A stretch of 64,000 nucleotides of DNA from an uncultured Acetatifactor sp. (GTDB lineage: Bacteria > Bacillota > Clostridia > Lachnospirales > Lachnospiraceae): contig CAJUCT010000015.1 of the NCBI GenBank assembly GCA_910585015.1, positions 21,777 to 85,776 on the forward strand, in the 5' to 3' direction. The translations under genes were made by a program, and so were the position numbers. Shown piece after piece: positions 26,638 to 35,161 of this stretch (position 1 is the stretch's first letter; each line of letters begins with the position of its first letter). Below the pieces are notes generated by a model that searched no databases, had not been told where the DNA came from, and saw only the letters and a program-made list of their open reading frames with translations.

Positions 26638-28026
26638 ATGAACCAAAAACTTCGCGGCGAGGCAGAACAAATCATGGAATACGCCATCGGCAAAATGCAG
26701 CCGGATGCGGCTGTGGTCAGGGCTCTGGAAGCATGCAGCCTATCCGGCAGAATCTATCTGGCGGCAGTGGGCAAAGCGGCCTGGCGGATGGCAAATGCCG
26801 CGGCAGCGCATCTTGAGACACCGGTTGCGGACGGCGTGGTAGTCACCAAGTACGGGCATGTGAAAGGGGATATCCCGGGGGTGCGCTGCTTTGAGGGCGG
26901 TCATCCCATCCCGGACGAGAACGGTCTGGCAGGCACCCAGGCAATTCTGGACATGACAGCGGACCTGACGGAGCGGGACCATGTGCTTTTTCTGGTGTCG
27001 GGCGGCGGCAGCGCACTGTTCGAGAAACCTCTTGTGCCGCTTCCCGTATTACAGGAACTGAATCGGCAGCTATTGGCCGGGGGCGCATCCATCACGGAGA
27101 TCAACACGCTGCGGAAACGTCTGTCCGCGGTGAAAGGAGGGCGCTTTGCAAAATGGTGCGAGCCTGCCGGGATAGACGCCATCATCCTGTCGGACATACT
27201 CGGCGATCCTTTGGATATGATCGCTTCCGGGCCTGCCGCGCAGGATCGTTCCACTTGTGAGGAAGCTCTGGAGATTGTGGAAAAATATCACTTGGACATG
27301 ACGGAGGAAACGCTTTTCTGCCTGAGACAGGAGACGCCCAGGCATCTGAATCATGTGAACAGCCATGTGATTGGCAGCGTGGGTCAGCTGTGTCTGGCTG
27401 CGGCGGAAAAGTGCCGGGAATTGGGGTATGAAGTCCATATTTTGACGGACCGGCTGTGCTGCGAAGCCAGGGAGGCGGGAAGCTTCTTGGCATCTTTGGC
27501 TGGAAACAACCCGACAACAGGAGAAAAAGTTAGCATAGCCGGGAGCGGTCTGGCAACAGGCGAAAGAGGTACCCTGTCCGGAAGTATTCTGACAACAGGG
27601 GAAAAAGCTTCTCCAGCTGAAAGCGTCCCAACATCGGAAGAAGGTTTTTTTCCAGCCCCAACCCCCTCCCCGTCAGGAAAACGGGCCTACATCGCAGGAG
27701 GTGAGTGCGTAGTGCATCTCCGTGGAAAAGGACTGGGCGGCAGGAATCAGGAATTGGCCCTGGCTGCGGCGCAGGGCCTGGCGGGGATTCCCAATGCGGC
27801 AGTATTCAGTGTGGGTTCCGACGGGACGGACGGCCCCACGGACGCGGCAGGCGGCTACGTGGACGGGGACAGCCTTGGCGCGTTGGAAGCAAAGGGAATC
27901 CACGTACAAGATGCCCTTGCCCGCAACGACTCCTATCATGCGTTGGAAGCCATTGGGGGCCTGCTGAAAACAGGCCCCACAGGAACCAATGTCAATGATT
28001 TTTGTGTACTACTGATCGATGTCTGA
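26638..28026 (+). CDS. Type-2 glycerate kinase (DUF4147/MOFRL family)
   Basis: 462 residues; phosphorylates D-glycerate, the 2-kinase class by family. Diagnostic motifs: VGKAAWRMA, EGGHPIPDENG, LFLVSGGGSALFEKP, INTLRKRLSAVKGGR, DILGDPLDMIASGPA and the C-terminal MOFRL part GKGLGGRNQELALAAA with SVGSDGTDGPTDAAGG. ATG follows GGAGGACGAC. Between the two domains (residues ~293-340) lies a low-complexity insert built from 13-residue repeats, encoded by a 39-bp minisatellite; all catalytic motifs flank it intact. Stand-alone gene, GC-richer than the dnd island, marking return to the host-like background. Confidence 0.9.
   Translation: MNQKLRGEAEQIMEYAIGKMQPDAAVVRALEACSLSGRIYLAAVGKAAWRMANAAAAHLETPVADGVVVTKYGHVKGDIPGVRCFEGGHPIPDENGLAGTQAILDMTADLTERDHVLFLVSGGGSALFEKPLVPLPVLQELNRQLLAGGASITEINTLRKRLSAVKGGRFAKWCEPAGIDAIILSDILGDPLDMIASGPAAQDRSTCEEALEIVEKYHLDMTEETLFCLRQETPRHLNHVNSHVIGSVGQLCLAAAEKCRELGYEVHILTDRLCCEAREAGSFLASLAGNNPTTGEKVSIAGSGLATGERGTLSGSILTTGEKASPAESVPTSEEGFFPAPTPSPSGKRAYIAGGECVVHLRGKGLGGRNQELALAAAQGLAGIPNAAVFSVGSDGTDGPTDAAGGYVDGDSLGALEAKGIHVQDALARNDSYHALEAIGGLLKTGPTGTNVNDFCVLLIDV
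27514..27645 (+). repeat. 39-bp in-frame minisatellite inside the glycerate kinase gene
   Basis: Three imperfect 39-bp units begin at 27514, 27553 and 27592, each opening with (A/G)CAACAGG(A/C/G)GAAA, plus a partial fourth at 27631. They encode PTTGEKVSIAGSG-like 13-residue units in the interdomain linker. A 39-bp period keeps the frame whatever the copy number. Confidence 0.85.
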
Positions 28027-28131
28027 GAGTTTGCAGGTGTAAGGCATAGAACTTCCCGTACCCTCTGGGTGCTGGACCATTCTCTGTGGCACGAAAAAGG
28101 AGTTGTTCGAAAGTCCCAAGTGCTTCTTGCA

Positions 28132-28692
28132 CTAACATCCCAGCAGCCGGTTCATCTCCCGCACCTCCTGCCGCTGGGAGACTATGATATTCTCCAGTAT
28201 GGGCTGCAGCTGGGGACAGATGCAGTACCGCAAGGCATTTTCCGACATGTAGATGGCGCCCTGATGGTGGGGAATCATCTCCCGCATAAAATTGGCGCTG
28301 ATATTGTTGTCGGAGCAGGCATTGTTCATCTCTGCAAACATACTTTGGGTGATCTGCTGGAACCGATGCTGATACAGGCACAGATCCTGGCTGGAGCTCT
28401 CCGGCTTATAGCAGCACTTTAGCGCCTCTGTCATCTCCTGTATACCCTGCTCCTGCATGGTGATGATGTTTTCGGCAATAGTGCGCAGCGGGGCGCAGGG
28501 ATTGTATTGCAGAAGATTTTTGGACATATCAACAGCCGCCATGTGATGGGGGATCATCTGTACGATGAAATTGTGGGAGAGGCTGTCAGTCAGTTCCGCA
28601 GCCCCCATGCTCCGGATCATTTCCTCCAGAATCTCGTAGAACCTCACCAGGTAGCACTTGGTATTTTCCTCAAATTTACAGATATGGGTCAT
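28132..28692 (-). CDS. DUF305-family protein with two repeated domains
   Basis: 186 residues from ATG 28692 (TTG 28698 is also possible; AAAGGAAA lies upstream). Two copies of the DUF305 signature occur: FIVQMIPHHMAAVDMSKNLL (~45) and FMREMIPHHQGAIYMSENAL (~130). The paired histidines of MIPHH are suited to metal binding, and several cysteines are scattered between. No signal peptide is seen, unlike many secreted DUF305 proteins, so it is probably cytoplasmic. DUF305 members are ferritin-like helical bundles of unknown function, often linked to metal or stress responses. It converges with the glycerate kinase gene. Confidence 0.8.
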   Translation of the reverse strand: MTHICKFEENTKCYLVRFYEILEEMIRSMGAAELTDSLSHNFIVQMIPHHMAAVDMSKNLLQYNPCAPLRTIAENIITMQEQGIQEMTEALKCCYKPESSSQDLCLYQHRFQQITQSMFAEMNNACSDNNISANFMREMIPHHQGAIYMSENALRYCICPQLQPILENIIVSQRQEVREMNRLLGC

Positions 28693-29079
28693 GGGCAATG
28701 GATTTCCTTTCTGTTGATTCGCTGTTTTGTCCGGGGATCCATAGTCAACGACATTAGAATTTCACTTAAAGCCTTGCAAAAACCTGCGTACATGGTTTTC
28801 GGCAAAAACCGGGAGAGAATTTCAATGTCGGTTGCTATATGTCTCCCACTTATGGGGACAAAGAGGGAGAGTGAGCTCCCCTGCTTTAAAATATGCAATC
28901 GCCGCAGAATATGTGAGGCGGTTTGGCACATGGCAGGTCTCAAATGATCAGCAGCGATATATGTGTGCATTGCAGGCGGGCCCGGAAAGCGCAGATAGAT
29001 GCTCCGGTGACCAAAGCGTGATTGCAGGCAGGTAAAAATTCTATATCATAGTAAAAAATAAATAATTATGTAAAAATTC
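28693..29079. other. Intergenic region, no gene recognised
   Basis: Between the divergent DUF305 and HTH-PIN genes. Overlapping short frames on both strands lack ribosome sites and motifs. The right 50 bp are strongly AT-rich and lead into the promoter at 29080. The rest may be decayed sequence. Confidence 0.5.
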
Positions 29080-29107
29080 TTGACATTATCTCCAAAACGT
29101 CTATAAT
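29080..29107 (+). promoter_or_regulatory. Consensus sigma-A promoter of the PIN/TerY-P cluster
   Basis: TTGACA (29080-29085), 16-bp spacer, TATAAT (29102-29107), 25 bp before the GTG start of the HTH-PIN gene. Both hexamers are perfect. Confidence 0.9.
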
Positions 29108-29117
29108 CTATTATAGA
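29100..29117. promoter_or_regulatory. Perfect palindromic operator overlapping the -10 box
   Basis: TCTATAAT (29100-29107) and ATTATAGA (29110-29117) form a perfect 8-bp inverted repeat with a 2-nt centre, covering the -10 box and start point. It is well placed for repression by a dimeric HTH protein; the first gene encodes one. Confidence 0.7.
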
Positions 29118-29131
29118 GAGGAGGGGAAAAG

Positions 29132-30046
29132 GTGTTTGATTTCTATTATCAGCTAAGGCAGAAAATGATTGATTCCATGCAAAACTCCCTGAGGCAGGTA
29201 AGGCAGGTTCTTGGCCTGGGAGTGCAGGAACTCAGCGACATTGTGGGGCTGACCAGACAAACTCTCAACAACCTGGAGTGTAAAAAGAGCAGGATGAGCG
29301 CCGCGCAATATCTTGCCATCTGTGCTGTGATAGATTACTACACCAGAGATAAACCGGAACAATATGCCGCCATACAGACGATACTCTCCTCATGTGGCGC
29401 CGAGGAGAGGGGGACATTTTTTCCATCCATAAATAACAATTCCCTGCTCAAGAACTGGTTTTTGTGCTTTCCCGATGATTCAAAAATCACAGAAGCGTTT
29501 TCGGGGAACAGAAAAGTGATAACATTAAAAGAGTTTGAAGGGATTGCGTATAGTCACAAAATTTTTGTGGACGATACGATCCTGAGGCAGGAGGGGTTTG
29601 ATGACTGGCTCCGGCAGGTCTCTGATATTATGCTGGATAAGGGCAACCGATTCCTGATTCCCCTGAAAGTGATTGAAAACATTCAGGGCGGAATCCTTTC
29701 ACCCGACCCGCTTACCGCAGGATTTTCACAGAGGGGAATGAAGGTCTTGACTGGCATGCAGCAATCGGGGCTGATGGAGATCAGGGGGGAAAAGAGTGAT
29801 ACGAACGTTATGGGTACGTTTATTTCCGTGTTCGCCAGGTTCAAGCACACAAACAGACTGGCCCTTTTGACACAGAATGAAAAACTCGCCAGACAGATTC
29901 TGGCGTTAAATAATGACGACCTGGGCGGATTTCCCATCTATGTGGCACAGTTTGCGCAAGGGATCGGACTGCGGGAATGGGATGCCGCCGAAAGCGAATT
30001 ACCCATGGGGGAGGCGCTGAATGGATGGGAAACTATCGAGCTATAA
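29132..30046 (+). CDS. HTH (XRE-type) regulator fused to a PIN-like domain
   Basis: 304 residues from GTG 29132, with GGAGGGG upstream. Residues ~20-75 form an XRE-like helix-turn-helix (VQELSDIVGLTRQTLNNLE). Residues ~140-280 form a PIN-like nuclease fold, with an acidic start KIFVDDTIL, a conserved segment LMEIRGEKSD and TQNEKLARQIL. The same segments recur in the N-terminus of the next protein (YIEIRGEKTD, TQDRDLARDIL), so the two PIN-like domains are paralogous. Likely DNA-binding autoregulator acting at the palindrome over its own promoter, with possible RNase activity. First gene of the cluster. Confidence 0.75.
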   Translation: MFDFYYQLRQKMIDSMQNSLRQVRQVLGLGVQELSDIVGLTRQTLNNLECKKSRMSAAQYLAICAVIDYYTRDKPEQYAAIQTILSSCGAEERGTFFPSINNNSLLKNWFLCFPDDSKITEAFSGNRKVITLKEFEGIAYSHKIFVDDTILRQEGFDDWLRQVSDIMLDKGNRFLIPLKVIENIQGGILSPDPLTAGFSQRGMKVLTGMQQSGLMEIRGEKSDTNVMGTFISVFARFKHTNRLALLTQNEKLARQILALNNDDLGGFPIYVAQFAQGIGLREWDAAESELPMGEALNGWETIEL

Positions 30047-30065
30047 TTTGAGGGGGAGGATGTGT

Positions 30066-32462
30066 ATGGAAAACAACAAAAAAGAAGAGTACGCTCTTGA
30101 GAAATTGGAATCCTACGTCAAGGAATGGAAAATCTTTATAGACACCTGCAGCCTTCTTCATCCTGCTGCGGATAAGTTCTGGATGAATATCATTCCCTTT
30201 TTGGAAAAGTACCAGGCAAAGGTAATCATTCCATTCAGGAGCGTGGAGGAACTGCAGAAGCATGCGGCTAATAAGGAGGATGCGGATTTGGCACGGCGTT
30301 CCAATAACACGTTAAAGATATTGGTACAGCTAAGGAACGCCGGCTATATTGAGATCAGAGGAGAAAAAACGGATAATTTCGCAGACAATGTCTTTCAGGT
30401 TGTCTTCACAAAATTTCGGATGACCCATAAGCTCCTGCTGATCACCCAGGACCGTGACTTGGCCAGAGACATCCTTTCGCTAAATGAGAGCAAGGCCGTG
30501 AGAGCCTATCCGGTTCATGTGCAGAGGGTGAACCGATATGGGTTTTTGAGCGGCTTTAAGGCAAATGAGGAGCAAAGCAGGCCCGCCGGGGAGAAGGAGA
30601 GCATGGAGCCGGATGAGATATTCAAGGTCTGTGACTCTGTGACCGCGATTGCCGACACGCCCATGGGAGTAAGTCATATTCCCGGGCAGCAGGAGTGTAC
30701 GTACACCGTGCAGGGGCCGGTAAAGCTGATCAGTGAGATCGCGTCGGGGGGTGAAGGAATCCTATATTCCACCGATACGCCCTATGTGGCCAAGATCTAT
30801 AAAAGAGGGAATATCACCAGAAGAAGGTTCGAGAAGATTAGGTTGATGCTGGAAAAACCAATTGAGTGTGAAGGCATATGCGCCCCGGTTGCCGCCCTCT
30901 ATAATGCAGACAGAGAATTTGTGGGATATCTGATGCCCCGGGCGCAGGGAAAGGAACTACAGAAGAGCATATTTATCAAGCCCCTGTTTATAAAGAATTT
31001 TCCCGGCTGGAAAAAGAGGGACACCGTGCAGCTGTGCGTGACAATTCTTGAAAAGATTAAGTATCTGCACAGCAGGAATATTATTATAGGGGATATCAAT
31101 CCGGCCAATATACTGGTGGTTTCCCCCCAGGAAGTATATTTCGTGGATACGGACAGTTATCAGATTGAAGATTTTCCCTGTCCTGTGGGCACCATCAACT
31201 ATACGGCGCCGGAAATCCAGAGGAAGCGTTTCCCCGAGTTTCTGCGGACCATGGGCAACGAGAATTTCGCCATTGCGACGTTGCTGTTTATGATCATGCT
31301 GCCGGGAAAACCACCGTATTCACAACAGGGCGGGGAGGATCCCATTGCCAATATTGTGAACATGGATTTTTCCTATCCTTTCGGGGAGAGCTCCAACAGG
31401 AAAACGCCGGACGGCCCCTGGAGATATATATGGAGCCATCTGACCTATGACCTGAAGAAGGCGTTTTATAATACGTTCAGAAAGGACGGGGAAAATGCCG
31501 CGGAAGACACCAGGCTGTCCGTGGACGAATGGCTGCCCATTTTCAAGTATTATCTGGAACTGCTCGACAGCGGGAGATATGGAAAACAGGACAAAATGTC
31601 AGAGGAACTGTTTCCCACCCGGCACAAGAAGAATCCCAAAACGGTATTCACATCCTGCAAGCTGTGCGGGAATGAGGTGGCGGAAAACATGTGCCAAAAC
31701 GGCATCTGCCGGGAGTGCCTGAGCAAGGGTGAAGTGTACAGCTGTAAAAAGTGCGGCAGGGATATCAGCTACACCAATTACCAGAAATATATCAAGAACG
31801 CCAGGAAATATGATATTTGCCCCCAATGCTTTGAGCAGGGTAAAAAAATAAAATATGCCCCGATATGTGTGGAATGCGGCGAGACCTTTCATATCACCAA
31901 CAGCCAATATGACTATTTTATGGAAAAAGGGCTGGATTTGCCCAAAAGATGTCCCTCCTGCAGGGCGGAAAAGAGAAAACGGATGGATGAGACGGATTTT
32001 CAGCCTGACGGGCAGTATTCCGGCGAAAACGGATCGTTTTGTTTTATCACAACGGCGGTGTGCAGTTACTATGGAAAGCCGGACAACTGCCGCGAACTGA
32101 CGTTGCTGCGCGCTTTCCGCGACACATGGCTGAAAAACCAGCCCGGCGGGCAGGAAGCCATTGCAAAATACTATCGGAAGGCCCCCCTGCTGGTGAGCCT
32201 GCTCCAGGCATCTGAGCAGTATGAGGAATACTGTGAGATATTGTGGGACAGATATATCTGCCCCTGCGCCCGGCTGATCGAAGAGGCTATGTCCAAAACG
32301 GCGGTCTCAGATACCGATTGGCCCAGGGACGATGAAAAAAGCCCGGCTTTCCTTGCGGCTTCCCAGAGAGAGGCAATGTTCGAAGAATGTGAAAAGCTGT
32401 ATTATGGCATGGTAAAATATTTAGAGGACGGGCTTGGCGCACGGAAGGAGCAGCGGGTATAA
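30066..32462 (+). CDS. PIN domain - Ser/Thr kinase - zinc ribbon - CFI-box protein (TerY-P triad kinase)
   Basis: 798 residues in four parts. A PIN-like domain (~20-165) starts IFIDTCSLL. A protein kinase follows (~218-480) with glycine loop SEIASGGEG, lysine in YVAKIYK, catalytic loop IIIGDINPANIL (HRD replaced by IGD) and metal loop FVDTDSY (DFG replaced by DTD). Three zinc-ribbon-like cysteine pairs occur at ~530-635 (SCKLCGNE, CKKCGRD, CVECGET/CPSC). The C-terminal CFITTAVCSYYG...LLRAFRDTWL element matches the CFI-box type. ATG 30066 lies 6 nt after GGGGGAGG, 20 nt from the upstream gene. With the vWA and PP2C genes downstream it forms a TerY-P-type triad. The N-terminal PIN fusion is unusual. 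Confidence 0.8.
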   Translation: MENNKKEEYALEKLESYVKEWKIFIDTCSLLHPAADKFWMNIIPFLEKYQAKVIIPFRSVEELQKHAANKEDADLARRSNNTLKILVQLRNAGYIEIRGEKTDNFADNVFQVVFTKFRMTHKLLLITQDRDLARDILSLNESKAVRAYPVHVQRVNRYGFLSGFKANEEQSRPAGEKESMEPDEIFKVCDSVTAIADTPMGVSHIPGQQECTYTVQGPVKLISEIASGGEGILYSTDTPYVAKIYKRGNITRRRFEKIRLMLEKPIECEGICAPVAALYNADREFVGYLMPRAQGKELQKSIFIKPLFIKNFPGWKKRDTVQLCVTILEKIKYLHSRNIIIGDINPANILVVSPQEVYFVDTDSYQIEDFPCPVGTINYTAPEIQRKRFPEFLRTMGNENFAIATLLFMIMLPGKPPYSQQGGEDPIANIVNMDFSYPFGESSNRKTPDGPWRYIWSHLTYDLKKAFYNTFRKDGENAAEDTRLSVDEWLPIFKYYLELLDSGRYGKQDKMSEELFPTRHKKNPKTVFTSCKLCGNEVAENMCQNGICRECLSKGEVYSCKKCGRDISYTNYQKYIKNARKYDICPQCFEQGKKIKYAPICVECGETFHITNSQYDYFMEKGLDLPKRCPSCRAEKRKRMDETDFQPDGQYSGENGSFCFITTAVCSYYGKPDNCRELTLLRAFRDTWLKNQPGGQEAIAKYYRKAPLLVSLLQASEQYEEYCEILWDRYICPCARLIEEAMSKTAVSDTDWPRDDEKSPAFLAASQREAMFEECEKLYYGMVKYLEDGLGARKEQRV

Positions 32463-32680
32463 AAGCACAAATGCGTGTGTACCCCCAAAGCGTGTTGATC
32501 CGTACAGGGATGCCCCTGCGGCACTGGCGTAACATCGGCATAGGGTATCTGTGGGGAGTGCGGAAATTATACCCCGAGTGGCAAAAGCCATCGTCCGTGC
32601 GTATAAAGCAGGCGGATAGAGACCTGGCTGGCAGTCAGGCAAAATGAAATATAAAATTCTATAATAGGAGGAACAGACGG

Positions 32681-33208
32681 ATGGCGGAGAATTTGCACAG
32701 ACAGAAAATGGCGCAGACACAGGAGGAATCTGACGCAGGAGACGGCAGCGGCGCAAAGGATGAGATCTATGCGGCTGTCTACAGCGATGTGATGAAGGAG
32801 GTACGCCAGAACTTGTCACAGATGAAGCCGCAGCTGATTCAGGAGATAGCCGACGCCGTTATGGCGAGGATAGAGGAGGAGTACGGGAAGAGACTGAAGA
32901 AGCTGGAGAGCAAAGCATCAGAGAAAAACAGACAGGACGGAGAGGGGAAACAGGCGCAGACAGTTTCGGGAAAGGGCGAAAGGATCGATGTCTCAGAGCT
33001 TGATGACCAATATAAGGTTGGGGGATGGATCTACTATCCGAATCCTGACGATGGTGAATTTCTGTATAAAGTGCGGCCGGATGGAAGTGATAATACACAG
33101 TTGACCGATTACGCTGTTTGGGGGGAGTCATTTTTAGCGGAAGGCGGTTATCTATATTTTGACGATTTAAGGACTTTTACAGAGCGTAAAATCAAATTGG
33201 AGGACTAA
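32681..33208 (+). CDS. Small protein with coiled coil and DUF5050-like beta segment
   Basis: 175 residues, start ATG after AGGAGGAACAGACGG. Residues ~25-95 are charged and helical (IYAAVYSDVMKEVRQNL), likely coiled coil. Residues ~105-175 contain VGGWIYYPNPDDGEFLYKV and RPDGSDNTQLTD, the beta-propeller-blade style of DUF5050/TolB-like repeats, with only one or two blades present. No signal peptide. It lies 3 nt before the vWA gene and so is part of the triad operon, perhaps as an adaptor. Confidence 0.6.
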   Translation: MAENLHRQKMAQTQEESDAGDGSGAKDEIYAAVYSDVMKEVRQNLSQMKPQLIQEIADAVMARIEEEYGKRLKKLESKASEKNRQDGEGKQAQTVSGKGERIDVSELDDQYKVGGWIYYPNPDDGEFLYKVRPDGSDNTQLTDYAVWGESFLAEGGYLYFDDLRTFTERKIKLED

Positions 33209-33211
33209 TCT

Positions 33212-33973
33212 ATGGACAACAATCTATTAAGAATCGAAGATCTGGTGAACAATCCCACCCCCCGGGTGCCGGTCTGCCTGTGCCTGGACATAAGCGGCTC
33301 CATGGGGGCGGTGGAAGGCGACTGCGTGGAAACCGGGGAAACCGTGTATGAGGACGGGGAGACTTGGAACATCGTCACCGGGGGCACTAGCCGCATCAGT
33401 GAACTTGAGGCGGGGGTGGAGGCTTTTTATAAGGAGATACGGGAAGATGAGATGACCCTTTATTCCGCGGAAATCTGTATTGTGACATTTGGAGACAAGG
33501 CGGAATGTCTTGCGGATTTTGCCAACATTGAAAGGCAGCAGGAACTGCCACGGCTCTGTCCCTCCGGTGACACAGCCATGGGGGAAGGGGTCAACCTTGC
33601 CCTGGATCTGCTGGAGCGCAGGAAACAGGAATACAGGGATAAGGGCGTGGATTATTACCAGCCCTGGCTTATACTTATGACGGACGGGCAGCCCAACGGC
33701 GATGAGGGGGAACTGGCCAGAGCGATCAGCCGGACCGTTGACATGGTAAACAATAAAAAACTGACGGTCTTTCCCATCGGAATAGGCGGCCAGGCGGATA
33801 TGGGTGTGCTAAATGAATTTTCCCCCAAGCGGTCCGCGCTGAAACTGAAGGGCCTGAAATTTCGGGAATTCTTTGTCTGGCTGAGTCAGAGCCTGTCAAG
33901 AACATCCATGTCCATGCCGGGTGAGGTGATAAAGCTGGATCTGGAAGGAATTAAAGGGTGGGGCGAACTATAG
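33212..33973 (+). CDS. TerY-type von Willebrand factor A protein
   Basis: 253 residues. A complete MIDAS is visible: D26-x-S28-x-S30 in LDISGSMG, the threonine in SGDTAMGEGVN, and the aspartate in LILMTDGQPNGDEG. The family binds divalent metal and acts as a partner for phospho-signalling. Start ATG follows GGAGGACTAATCT, 3 nt after the previous gene. Grouping with a kinase and a PP2C phosphatase is the hallmark of the TerY-P module described near tellurite-resistance and DNA-processing genes. No terD-type gene is present in this window. Confidence 0.88.
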   Translation: MDNNLLRIEDLVNNPTPRVPVCLCLDISGSMGAVEGDCVETGETVYEDGETWNIVTGGTSRISELEAGVEAFYKEIREDEMTLYSAEICIVTFGDKAECLADFANIERQQELPRLCPSGDTAMGEGVNLALDLLERRKQEYRDKGVDYYQPWLILMTDGQPNGDEGELARAISRTVDMVNNKKLTVFPIGIGGQADMGVLNEFSPKRSALKLKGLKFREFFVWLSQSLSRTSMSMPGEVIKLDLEGIKGWGEL

Positions 33974-34116
33974 CCCGCAGACGGGCGTTTGCGGAATGCT
34001 TAACGCAATAACCCGTTTAGTGCCCGGAATCAGTCCCGGCTTGACGCCGCCGGGGACGGTTCCGGGAGACAGACACTGGGCGGGGGCTGACATAGCCCTT
34101 GATGGAGGTGGCAGGT

Positions 34117-35115
34117 ATGTGGAAAATTGTACAATGTGCCGTGCAAGGCAGAGGGCATATGCAGATGGGTATACCCTGTCAGGATAAGACATATTCCCTT
34201 GTCAAAAACGGTGTGACAGCCATTGCGCTGGCCGATGGAGCAGGCTCCGCCAGACTTTCCCATTTTGGCGCGGAGCGGGTGACAGAGTATATCTGTGACG
34301 ACCTCTCCGAGAATTTTGACCGGTATTTTCACGAGGAGGACGGTGTCCCGGTCAAGAAGGCGCTAATCTCCAAAAGCATACTTGCGTTGGATGAATTAAG
34401 CCGGAAACTGAACTGTGAGATCAGGGAACTGGCTTCCACATTGCTGGTTGTTGCAGTGAAGGATGAGCGTTTTATCCTCTTCCATATCGGAGACGGTGTC
34501 ATAGGCTATTGCAAGAAAGGCGAATTGAAAGTGGCGTCCCAGCCGGAAAACGGTGAGTTTGTCAATACCACGGTTTTTACCACCTCCCAGGAGGCGCTTA
34601 CAACCATGAAGCTGATAAAAGGGAAAGTGGGAGATATCCGGGGATTTGTCCTGATGTCCGACGGCACGGAGGCCAGCCTGTACGATAAGAAAGAGAAAAG
34701 GCTGGCTGATGTGATAAAGAAAATTATGAATCTCTGTCAGCTGGTATTGCCCCGGAAAGTGGAGGAGCAACTGCGGACAAGCTTCGAAGTCGCTGTCAGG
34801 CAGGCCACAAGTGATGACTGCAGCATGATCCTGATGGTGGAGGACAGGGAGCCGTTTAGAGGCTACGCGAAGCTTGCTCCTGCTGAAAAGGCCAGACTGT
34901 TAAAGCTTCCGGCTTATGCCCGCCCCCGGCGTCTTCGGCGATACGACGCCATATTAAGTGGTCTTGAGAATGGGCGGACGCTTAAAAATATCTCAAAAAT
35001 AATTCGATTGAACCCCAAATACACGAAAAAATATCTGAATAGGTTAATGGGGATGAATTTTATAGAGAGAAGAGGAATCAAATATTACACCATTGTGATT
35101 ATGGATACACAATAA
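34117..35115 (+). CDS. PP2C-type protein phosphatase (TerY-P triad)
   Basis: 332 residues. PP2C metal ligands and motifs are intact: CQDKT, ALADGAGSARLSHFGAE, FHIGDGVIGY, VLMSDGTEASLY and ATSDDCSMIL. The last ~70 residues (RLRRYDAILSGLENG to IERRGIKYYTI) form a winged-helix-like tail, which could tie the phosphatase to DNA or to partners. Start ATG 34117 has GGAGG 8 nt upstream, better than ATG 34102 or TTG 34099, which overlap that site. It presumably reverses the phosphorylation by the upstream kinase, with the vWA protein as substrate or scaffold. A 140-bp spacer separates it from the vWA gene. Confidence 0.85.
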   Translation: MWKIVQCAVQGRGHMQMGIPCQDKTYSLVKNGVTAIALADGAGSARLSHFGAERVTEYICDDLSENFDRYFHEEDGVPVKKALISKSILALDELSRKLNCEIRELASTLLVVAVKDERFILFHIGDGVIGYCKKGELKVASQPENGEFVNTTVFTTSQEALTTMKLIKGKVGDIRGFVLMSDGTEASLYDKKEKRLADVIKKIMNLCQLVLPRKVEEQLRTSFEVAVRQATSDDCSMILMVEDREPFRGYAKLAPAEKARLLKLPAYARPRRLRRYDAILSGLENGRTLKNISKIIRLNPKYTKKYLNRLMGMNFIERRGIKYYTIVIMDTQ

Positions 35116-35161
35116 CAGAGATTTCAAAGAGGATGGTTTCCATTACAGGGAGGATATAGCC

